Assembly (NCBI GenBank): GCA_947462515.1
Contig: CANHPJ010000129.1
Coordinates: 1 to 5,844 of the forward strand
Direction of reading: 5' to 3'
DNA length: 5,844 bases
From: Bacteroidota bacterium
GTDB lineage: Bacteria; Bacteroidota; Bacteroidia; JACCXN01
The notes beneath the pieces were generated by a model. That model worked only from the letters and a program-made list of their open reading frames with translations, searched no databases and had not been told where the DNA came from. Within the stretch, counting starts at the first letter, position 1. Each line of letters begins with the position of its first letter. This document shows, one piece after another, positions 1 to 5,237 of the stretch. Made by a program: the position numbers and the translations under genes.

Positions 1-413
1 CAATTTATTTGACTTTTGAGGCACTCAATAAGCCCTTTTTACATCAAGACGAGGCGGGTTTACAAACAGATACGATTAAGAATATAGCCTGGAAATCAGC
101 TTCAGGAGCCAAAAACAGAGATGCATGGGCAATAGGAGCAACACCTGAGTATGTTGTTGGGCTTTGGCTTGGCGATTCTAAGGGAGATGGCAATGAGCAG
201 CTAAATGATCTGTCAATTATAAATGGACTTATGTTTGATGTTTTTAATTATTTAAAGCCTAAAAGCTGGTTTAAAAAGCCTTATGATGAAATGCGTCAAG
301 TTGTTGTGTGTAATAAAAGTGGATATCGTGCTACATCACTTTGTGAAAACAAATCATTGAAATGGATATCCAAATATGGCCTAAAAACAAGTACTTGCGG
401 CATTCATAATTAG
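1..413 (+). CDS. pbpC: Penicillin-binding protein 1C, C-terminal fragment (5' end outside window)
   Basis: This is the last ~136 codons of a bifunctional class A PBP of the PBP1C type, which polymerises and crosslinks peptidoglycan on the periplasmic side of the inner membrane. The reading frame is open to the left edge (codons for I and Y precede a TTG at 9), so the TTG is an internal Leu codon, not a start. Family landmarks, numbered from that TTG, are NIAWK (25-29), RDAWAIG (37-43), the PEYVVGLWLGD strand (46-56), SWFKKPYDEM (86-95) and the Cys-bearing VCNKSGYRATSLC (100-112). Two things are odd. The transpeptidase motif, normally KTGTS, reads KSASG (29-33; bases 93-107). The protein also ends at CGIHN, where family members usually continue into a BiPBP_C domain. 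The glycosyltransferase domain and the SxxK and SxN motifs lie outside the window. Assignment to PBP1C is firm; whether the transpeptidase is active is open. Confidence 0.9.
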   Translation, partial: IYLTFEALNKPFLHQDEAGLQTDTIKNIAWKSASGAKNRDAWAIGATPEYVVGLWLGDSKGDGNEQLNDLSIINGLMFDVFNYLKPKSWFKKPYDEMRQVVVCNKSGYRATSLCENKSLKWISKYGLKTSTCGIHN

Positions 414-478
414 CAAAGAAAACGCATTAAGGGCAATATTCTTTTACAATGCTGTTGAGGTATAGTTTGGCAAAATAA

Positions 479-504
479 AAAATGGCCGGTATTCCGGCCA
501 TTTT
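479..504. terminator. Bidirectional intrinsic terminator between pbpC and the OmpA gene
   Basis: A perfect 11-bp stem (479-489 with 494-504; GC-rich core GGCCGG) closes a 4-nt TATT loop. It lies between two convergent genes. Read on the minus strand, the stem runs straight into TTTTTTATTTTG, a good U-tract for stopping the OmpA transcript. On the plus strand the tract is TTTTGATTTTG, weaker but usable for pbpC. Symmetry, placement and the T-runs on both sides support the call. Confidence 0.88.
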
Positions 505-520
505 GATTTTGAGAAGATCT

Positions 521-1534
521 CTAGTTGCTTTCCAATATTTGAAGCAACTCGTCCAATTTGGGTGTAAGGATAATTTCTGTTCTTCGGTTTTTCTTACGCG
601 CTTCAGGGGTCTTTGAGATATCAATTGGCATGAATTCTCCTCTTCCGGCTGATGTTAATCTTGTAGGCTCTGTTTTGCTGTTTAAAGTGATTATCTTAAC
701 AATAGAGGTAGCTCTTAAAACGCTTAGGTCCCAGTTGTCTTTAATAGGGCCATTTCCCGACATGGCAACATCGTCCGTATGACCTTCAATGAGTACATTT
801 ATATCCTTGTTTTGTTCTAATACTTTGGCTAGTTTTTTGAGTGCTTCCACTCCTTTGTCTTCTACTTTGGTGCTGCCTGAAGCAAAAAGTAATTGTTCGT
901 CAAGCGATACATATACTTTTCCGTTCTTTTGAGTTATTGTTAATCCGTTGTTTTCAAAACCCATCAGGGCAGCTTGAACTTTCTTTTTTAATTCATTAAC
1001 TGCAGCATCTTTTTGTTTTAAAATATTTTGCAATTCATTAACTTTTTCTTCTCTGGCTTGGAGCTCTATTTGCAAAGCTTCAAGATTTTGTTTTTTTGCC
1101 ATCAAATCTCTTTCCAATATTTTCAGCGCATCTTCTTTTTTATGAAGGTCTTCCATGGTAGTTTGTAGCTGGGTAGAAAGTTTTTGAACCTCTACAGCAT
1201 TTCCAGACAGTAAGTCTTTGTTTTTTTCCAATAGCAAGTCGTATGTTTCAGCGATTTTCTCGTAATTGCTTTTTAATTGATTTAAAGACGAATTCAAGCT
1301 GGCAGTATCATTTTGAAGTATGCTTAGTTTTTTTTCAGCATCCCTAACCTGAGCCACTAATTCTGTGTTTTTTGTTTCGAGGTCTTTGTTGGTTGCTTTG
1401 CTTGAACTTAATTCTTCATCACACCTGTTGTATTTGGTTTTTGTTTCTTCAAACTTTCTTGCGGGTACACATCCGAACACTATTAATCCTACGGCTAGTG
1501 TGCTGATTATTTTTGAATACAATGTTTTTTTCAT
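521..1534 (-). CDS. OmpA-family peptidoglycan-binding lipoprotein with long coiled coil
   Basis: A 337-residue envelope protein. Residues 1-21 form a signal peptide (MKK, then a hydrophobic run) ending in the lipobox-like VFGC, so Cys22 is the likely lipidated residue and the mature protein starts CVPARKFEE. Residues ~25-190 are charged, with K/E/L/Q-rich heptad character, and should form a long coiled coil. Residues ~200-325 are an OmpA-like (OmpA/MotB) domain: the YVSLDEQLLFASGS strand, GHTDD (251-255), NWDLSVLRA (267-275) and KKNRRTEIIL (314-323). Asp254 and Arg274 sit where family members bind the diaminopimelate of peptidoglycan. Probable role: a tether between the outer membrane and the murein layer. 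There is no beta-barrel, so it is not a porin-type OmpA. The ATG is followed directly by a good signal peptide, which fixes the start. It is transcribed alone, divergent from the next gene. Confidence 0.9.
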   Translation of the reverse strand: MKKTLYSKIISTLAVGLIVFGCVPARKFEETKTKYNRCDEELSSSKATNKDLETKNTELVAQVRDAEKKLSILQNDTASLNSSLNQLKSNYEKIAETYDLLLEKNKDLLSGNAVEVQKLSTQLQTTMEDLHKKEDALKILERDLMAKKQNLEALQIELQAREEKVNELQNILKQKDAAVNELKKKVQAALMGFENNGLTITQKNGKVYVSLDEQLLFASGSTKVEDKGVEALKKLAKVLEQNKDINVLIEGHTDDVAMSGNGPIKDNWDLSVLRATSIVKIITLNSKTEPTRLTSAGRGEFMPIDISKTPEARKKNRRTEIILTPKLDELLQILESN

Positions 1535-1569
1535 CTTTAATGAGGTGTTTTAAGCGTTGAAACTTGATT

Positions 1570-1577
1570 CAAATATA
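1570..1577 (-). promoter_or_regulatory. Candidate -7 element for the OmpA lipoprotein gene
   Basis: On the minus strand these bases read TATATTTG, an exact match to the Bacteroidota -7 consensus TAnnTTTG. They end 35 bp before the OmpA ATG, a sensible leader length. I find no TTG at the expected 17-21 bp further upstream, so only half of the promoter is visible and the call is tentative. Confidence 0.4.
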
Positions 1578-1605
1578 CAATAATTTATAGATGACTATTA
1601 GATTT

Positions 1606-1635
1606 TTTGATTCAAAATAATCGAAACTATGTTTG
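1606..1635 (+). promoter_or_regulatory. Bacteroidota-type promoter for the 1676-2395 gene
   Basis: TTTG at 1606-1609 (-33 element) is followed after an 18-bp spacer by TATGTTTG at 1628-1635, an exact match to the TAnnTTTG -7 consensus. Initiation is expected near 1640, leaving a leader of about 35 nt before the ATG at 1676. The spacing fits the primary sigma factor of Flavobacterium and Bacteroides. This is the clearest promoter in the window. Confidence 0.6.
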
Positions 1636-1675
1636 GTTATTATACGTTATAATCAGTAAAATCAAGCTTTAAAAT

Positions 1676-2395
1676 ATGGGAAATCTAAGCCAAAACTGGA
1701 TAACTGAAAACCACATCGATTTTGAATATAAAAAATATATTTTATTGGCCTTTCTGAGCGAAGTGAATTCCAACTTTGAGCGAAACAAGTTATATCCTTA
1801 TTTTTCTCAGGTTATTGAACATTATAAGAGTGCGCTCGTGGTTAAGGAAAACAAAAAGTTGCTTAATAATTTCTTCCCTTCTGCAATTTCAAAAATTGAT
1901 GCCCAAAATTTAAATTTGGAATACACTAAAATCACCACCGACGACAAGCTTATGGAGGAAATAGACCAGATTGTAAATTATTCCATTGGTAAGTTTGAGT
2001 TTTTTTTGAAGGAAGGTAAAAAGATATACGATTTTATTGAAGAGCATTTGTTTCTATCGCCGGTTGGCATTGTACCTTTGAATTGCGATTTTGGTTATTT
2101 TTTTCTGCAAAATGGCAGCAGTTCCGAAACAAGAATATATGAATACCAGATTACTGTTTTTGAAAGTGCTGATGAAAAATACCGCGGCATACATTCCACT
2201 TTTATTGAGACTTGCACCCGAAGGCTATCGAATACCTTTGAGTCGATAAAAGCCAATCTTATAAAAACAAAAAAACATCTCCCCAATCCTGCTACTTACG
2301 TCATTCAATCGGAGTTGGATTTACCCATAGATGAGACCCTTTTACCCATAGCAAAAAGATCATTGGTGAAGTATTTAAGCAAAAATGCTGCGTGA
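1676..2395 (+). CDS. Unrecognised cytoplasmic protein, 239 residues
   Basis: I do not recognise a named domain. The protein has no signal peptide or membrane segment, so it should be cytoplasmic. It looks mostly alpha-helical. The first half is rich in charged and aromatic residues (FEYKKYILLAFLSEV at 16-30, KLYPYFSQVIEHYKSAL at 38-54). The middle has an acidic stretch (DDKLMEEIDQIVNYSIGKF, 89-107). A hydrophobic segment, LSPVGIVPL (127-135), leads into a probable beta region (GYFFLQNG, then RIYEYQITVFES, 153-164). The end (217-239) is a short helix rich in Leu, Lys and Arg. There is no obvious catalytic motif: the Cys and His residues are isolated and form no metal-binding pattern. It stands alone in a single-gene transcript, with its own promoter upstream and a terminator overlapping its stop, so the context gives no functional hint. 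Coding status is secure from length, promoter and position; function is unknown. Confidence 0.8.
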   Translation: MGNLSQNWITENHIDFEYKKYILLAFLSEVNSNFERNKLYPYFSQVIEHYKSALVVKENKKLLNNFFPSAISKIDAQNLNLEYTKITTDDKLMEEIDQIVNYSIGKFEFFLKEGKKIYDFIEEHLFLSPVGIVPLNCDFGYFFLQNGSSSETRIYEYQITVFESADEKYRGIHSTFIETCTRRLSNTFESIKANLIKTKKHLPNPATYVIQSELDLPIDETLLPIAKRSLVKYLSKNAA

Positions 2396-2406
2396 AGCAG
2401 CGTTTT
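2382..2406. terminator. Bidirectional terminator hairpin overlapping the stop codon of the 1676-2395 gene
   Basis: The arms 2382-2391 and 2397-2406 pair over 10 bp (core GCTGC/GCAGC, one G-T pair on the plus strand) around the loop GTGAA. The gene's TGA stop (2393-2395) lies in the loop, and the last codons (KNAA) form the left arm. On the plus strand the hairpin ends in TTTT. On the minus strand it runs into TTTTTGCTT, as needed for the opposing DUF502 gene ending at 2424. The A-rich left and T-rich right flanks support a shared terminator. Confidence 0.75.
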
Positions 2407-2423
2407 ACTTGAGTTTATCAGTT

Positions 2424-2990
2424 TTAGTCCGATATACCTCCGGATATTATAAATTTCATGAGTTCTGCCGGAGGAACGTCTATTGGTGTAATGTTTTCAA
2501 CCGGTACAATAAATACAGCTCCTGAAATGGCATAAGAGAAGGGGATATAAACAGCAATTTTTGTCTTGGAAATTCCCAGTTCAGATAAATCTGTAGATGT
2601 TATAAATCCCAATCTTTCAATGTCTTCTGATTTACTTGGTTTAAATAATATCGGTTGATTGAATTTCTTTTTCGTTCCTACAAATGCAGACATAAGGTCT
2701 TTAACGGCAGAATACATTGTCTTGATAAGCGGAGCTTTTTCAATTAGTTTTTCGATGAAATTAAACAGAGGTTTAAAAATTATGGAGCTTCCTAAAAGCC
2801 CCATTAAAATAATAAATGAAATAAGCAGTACAAGTCCTATTATGGGATCAATAACCGGATGAATGGTGATGCCTAAAAAGTTCAGTATGCTTCCAATTTG
2901 GAGAAAAATATGCACAATAACATAAAATACAATAAAGATTGGTGCTGTAAACAAGAGCCCCTGCAGAAAATATTTAATTAATCGGTTCAT
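2424..2990 (-). CDS. DUF502 family inner-membrane protein
   Basis: A 188-residue protein of the DUF502 family, found across bacteria and related to the plant LIKE-COV (CONTINUOUS VASCULAR RING) proteins; its biochemical role is unknown. Two hydrophobic helices (about 9-31 and 48-70) are joined by a short loop with a conserved-looking Pro-Asp (HPVIDPIIG, 44-52). The soluble C-terminal part carries family hallmarks: KAPLIKTMYSAVKDL (85-99), the VYIPFSYAISGAVFIVP stretch (147-163) and the GG-containing tail MKFIISGG (178-185). Length is near the usual ~200 residues, so it appears intact. It is the last gene of the lrp-yjbR-DUF502 operon, 38 bp after yjbR, and ends at the shared terminator. No Shine-Dalgarno is visible, as is common in this phylum. 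The family call is firm; a role in envelope homeostasis would be a guess. Confidence 0.9.
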   Translation of the reverse strand: MNRLIKYFLQGLLFTAPIFIVFYVIVHIFLQIGSILNFLGITIHPVIDPIIGLVLLISFIILMGLLGSSIIFKPLFNFIEKLIEKAPLIKTMYSAVKDLMSAFVGTKKKFNQPILFKPSKSEDIERLGFITSTDLSELGISKTKIAVYIPFSYAISGAVFIVPVENITPIDVPPAELMKFIISGGISD

Positions 2991-3028
2991 GGGTTGGGAT
3001 GTTTTTTAAAGATTTAATTTTTCAGTAA

Positions 3029-3385
3029 CTACTGTAGTTTTATTAATTTGTTTTTTTCTTTTTTTGGTAAACCTTTTACAACTTGGGTATAAGAATCATC
3101 AATCCACGAATATATGATTTCATTTGCAATACTTGAGTCAATAAGGATGGTGTTCCAGTGTTTTTTATTCATGTGGTATCCCGGTTTTACAGCCGGGTAT
3201 CTTTCTCTAAGATCCAAAGCCTTTTCAGGGTCGCATTTTAAATTTATACTGTCAAAATGGTCTACATTGGTCAGTGCAAAAATTTTACCCAAAACCTTAA
3301 ATACAAGAGTTTTATTGTCAAAAGGAAATTCCTCGCTTGTCCCGTCTTTCTGCAAACAGTATAGCCTAAATTCTTCTATGTTCAT
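3029..3385 (-). CDS. MmcQ/YjbR family protein
   Basis: A 118-residue cytoplasmic protein of the MmcQ/YjbR family, small proteins with a CyaY-like fold often annotated as DNA-binding; the true function is not settled. The signature runs almost end to end: RLYCLQKDGTSEEFPFD (7-23), TLVFKVLGKIFAL (26-38), the INLKCDPEKALDLRERYPAV stretch (47-66), then PGYHMNKKHWNTI (68-80) with the conserved His71, Lys74/Lys75 and Trp77. Length matches the family's usual ~115-120 residues. It starts 6 bp after the lrp/asnC stop codon, so the two are surely co-transcribed and perhaps translationally coupled. The basic C-terminal tail (KKEKNKLIKLQ) is typical. Assignment is confident; the exact role is not. Confidence 0.92.
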   Translation of the reverse strand: MNIEEFRLYCLQKDGTSEEFPFDNKTLVFKVLGKIFALTNVDHFDSINLKCDPEKALDLRERYPAVKPGYHMNKKHWNTILIDSSIANEIIYSWIDDSYTQVVKGLPKKEKNKLIKLQ

Positions 3386-3391
3386 AAGTCG

Positions 3392-3889
3392 TTAATCGTA
3401 ATCAAGAGGAATAATCTTGGTCGCTTTTGTTGTAGAAATAACTATGCTTGTTTGCATCTGTTGAATGGACTCTATTTTGCTTAATTTTTGGGAAATGATT
3501 TTTTCAAAGCTGATCATATCTTTTACCATGACTGTGAAAATAAAATCAAAGGTTCCGGTAATCTGCAAGCATTCAACTACTTCAGCTATCTTTTGTATTT
3601 TGTTTTTAAATTCGGCAATGGTGTCATCATTTTTCTTGATCAGACTTACCGAAACCAATGCCTTTATTCCAATTCCGAGCTGTACAGCATCCAAATGAGC
3701 ATGATAACCGGTAATTAAGCCATTTCCTTCAAGTTTTTTTACGCGCTCTAGTGTTGGCGCCGGCGAAAGTCCAATTTCATTAGAAAGCTGAAGGTTTGTG
3801 ATGCGCCCGTTTTCCTGAAGTTTTTTTAAAATTTTATAGTCGGTTTTGTCCAATTTTAATTCCCTGTCTGTTGTTGATGAAGTGCTCAT
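3392..3889 (-). CDS. Lrp/AsnC family transcriptional regulator
   Basis: A 165-residue regulator of the leucine-responsive (feast/famine) family. Residues ~12-72 form the N-terminal winged helix-turn-helix: LDKTDYKILKKLQENGR, then a recognition helix around IGLSPAPTLERVKKLE (39-54) and the wing GLITGYHAHLD. Residues ~76-160 form the RAM effector/oligomerisation domain, with the hallmark VVECLQITGTFDFIFTV (104-120), where the Gly-Thr-Phe-Asp loop helps form the amino-acid pocket. Such proteins assemble as dimers or octamers and respond to amino acids. The leader MSTSSTTDRELK before the HTH is longer than in E. coli AsnC but common in Bacteroidota. It is the first gene of an operon with yjbR and DUF502, divergent from an L,D-transpeptidase gene, so autoregulation and control of that neighbour are plausible. 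The ligand cannot be read from the sequence. Confidence 0.93.
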   Translation of the reverse strand: MSTSSTTDRELKLDKTDYKILKKLQENGRITNLQLSNEIGLSPAPTLERVKKLEGNGLITGYHAHLDAVQLGIGIKALVSVSLIKKNDDTIAEFKNKIQKIAEVVECLQITGTFDFIFTVMVKDMISFEKIISQKLSKIESIQQMQTSIVISTTKATKIIPLDYD

Positions 3890-3911
3890 GTCAAAAGCAA
3901 ATGTGTTCTTA

Positions 3912-3924
3912 CAAATTAAATTTG
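3912..3924. repeat. 13-bp palindrome upstream of lrp/asnC, possible operator
   Basis: CAAATT-A-AATTTG is a perfect inverted repeat centred 28 bp upstream of the regulator's ATG, where a repressor site would sit over the early transcribed region or promoter. Lrp-family sites are short AT-rich palindromes, so an autoregulatory operator is possible. The low complexity of the region makes chance a real alternative. The right half also gives TAAATTTG on the plus strand, a match to the -7 consensus, but no -33 partner was found. Confidence 0.35.
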
Positions 3925-4032
3925 GTAAGACGTGTTTAAAATCTTTTCTGAATTTAATATGTGTAAAAGTAAGTCAAATTTTAAATTTATTCTGAAAAAC
4001 AGATTTTTAAAAACCAGTTTAAAACTTTAGTC

Positions 4033-4050
4033 AAACAAATTTATTTGTTT
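4033..4050. repeat. 18-bp palindrome between lrp/asnC and the L,D-transpeptidase, possible operator
   Basis: AAACAAAT-TT-ATTTGTTT is a perfect 8+2+8 inverted repeat ending 44 bp before the transpeptidase ATG. Its core (CAAAT, two bases, ATTTG) repeats the CAAAT...ATTTG pattern of the palindrome at 3912-3924. The TTTG at 4044-4047 could also serve as the -33 element of a plus-strand promoter whose -7 is poor (TACTTG at 4066-4071), in which case a bound regulator would block it. It is too weak to be a terminator, having no GC core. Confidence 0.45.
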
Positions 4051-4094
4051 TCATTAATGGATAAATACTTGCAGTAAGAACATAAAGCAAACCT

Positions 4095-5222
4095 ATGAAA
4101 AGGTTATTGTATTTGGTTTTAGTTTTAGTGTTAATGGTGAGTTGGTTTTTAGAAAATCAGCATTACGTTCAATACAAGGAAAGTTTAGGGTATTCTAATT
4201 TAGAAAAGGCAAGAGAGAATTTTTTTAATCAATACGACAGTTCTGAAACAAAGGTTAAAATACCTAATTACCGCCAAAAAGAAGAATTTAACTCCTGGAT
4301 TCGGAAATACCTGGTGCATAAAAAATTTTTAAACCCAAAAGATACACTGAAAGATATTCTGGTAAGTGAGGCAATTAAAAAATTTCAAAATTATCACGGA
4401 CTGGATCCCGATGGGCTTGTAGGGCCTAAAACACATGCTGCCCTGAAAATTCCCGGTAAAGTTTTATATCGGAAAATGATTATTAATATGGAGCGTTGGA
4501 AGTCTGACAGGATAGAGGATTCATGTTATATTTTAATCAATATTCCATCTTATACTCTAAGTGTCATAAATAACAATAAAGTAGATTTAAAATTTAAGGT
4601 CATTGTTGGTCTGCCTAACTGGAAGACTCCTGTGCTGTCTAGCAAGGTAACATCGGTGATTTTTAATCCCTATTGGTATGTGCCACACAGCATAGCTGTA
4701 AAGGAAGTTATTCATGATATAAAAAATGATCATAATTACTTAACCAGAAACAATTTTAGAGTGATTAATTATAAAAATCAGGCTGTCGATCCCAGAAGTA
4801 TAGATTGGGCAAGGGTCAATGCATATAATTTCAACTATACTTTACGTCAAGATCCGGGAGTCGGAAATGCCTTAGGAGTAGTTAAGTTTATTTTCCCAAG
4901 TCCTTACAGCATTTATATGCACGATACCCCTTCAAAACAATTGTTTGAAAGTGATAACAGAGCATTGAGTCATGGCTGTATTCGTTTGGAAAAACCCATG
5001 GAGTTATTGACTTATTTGTATGAAAATAAGTTTTTATTAACTGATATGGATTCTATTCAAGTTTTGATTCAGGGGTATAAGAATTATCGTGTTACGCTAA
5101 ACAAAACCATTCCGATTTATATTGGCTATTATACCTGTGAGGCCGATGCGCAGGGGAATTTATTTTTTTATGACGATATATATAAAAAAGATGAAAACCT
5201 CATTAAAATGATTTTCGAATAA
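4095..5222 (+). CDS. YcbB-like L,D-transpeptidase (YkuD domain with peptidoglycan-binding domain)
   Basis: A 375-residue periplasmic enzyme expected to make 3-3 (mDAP-mDAP) peptidoglycan crosslinks or to attach substrates to murein. Residues 3-18 are a hydrophobic signal peptide or anchor. Residues ~65-118 form a PG_binding_1 domain (AIKKFQNYHGLDPDGLVGPKTHAAL). The catalytic YkuD domain spans ~143-325: YILINIPSYTLSVI, the VGLPNWKTPVLSS segment, NPYWYVP (191-197), MHDTPSKQLF (275-284) and LSHGCIRLE (291-299). Cys295 is the nucleophile, with His293, His276 and Arg297 in their conserved places. The tail NKTIPIYIGYYTCEADAQGN matches the end of YcbB/LdtD proteins and places it in that subfamily. 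At 375 residues it is much shorter than E. coli LdtD (615); most of the reduction is N-terminal to the PG-binding domain. It is divergent from lrp/asnC and convergent with a second L,D-transpeptidase 15 bp away. Confidence 0.93.
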   Translation: MKRLLYLVLVLVLMVSWFLENQHYVQYKESLGYSNLEKARENFFNQYDSSETKVKIPNYRQKEEFNSWIRKYLVHKKFLNPKDTLKDILVSEAIKKFQNYHGLDPDGLVGPKTHAALKIPGKVLYRKMIINMERWKSDRIEDSCYILINIPSYTLSVINNNKVDLKFKVIVGLPNWKTPVLSSKVTSVIFNPYWYVPHSIAVKEVIHDIKNDHNYLTRNNFRVINYKNQAVDPRSIDWARVNAYNFNYTLRQDPGVGNALGVVKFIFPSPYSIYMHDTPSKQLFESDNRALSHGCIRLEKPMELLTYLYENKFLLTDMDSIQVLIQGYKNYRVTLNKTIPIYIGYYTCEADAQGNLFFYDDIYKKDENLIKMIFE

Positions 5223-5237
5223 AAATTCATTTTGGTA

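Noticed and set aside
9..11. TTG as the start codon of the first gene
   Set aside because: The frame continues upstream to the window edge and the sequence matches the middle of a PBP1C transpeptidase domain, so this is an internal Leu codon.
414..478. Frameshifted remnant of a BiPBP_C domain downstream of pbpC
   Set aside because: No forward frame shows recognisable domain sequence and the terminator hairpin follows directly.
558..782. Open frame of 74 codons on the plus strand inside the OmpA gene
   Set aside because: It is antisense to the conserved OmpA domain, has no recognisable motif and no promoter; it is a shadow of the real gene.
3114..3395. Open frame of 93 codons on the plus strand across yjbR
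   Set aside because: It is fully antisense to a clear MmcQ/YjbR gene, with a composition typical of a complementary-strand shadow.
5205..5233. AT-only hairpin (AAAATGA...TCATTTT) at the junction of the two L,D-transpeptidase genes
   Set aside because: The stem has almost no GC pairs and needs a bulge and inner A-T pairs to extend; it is too weak to call a terminator in such AT-rich DNA.
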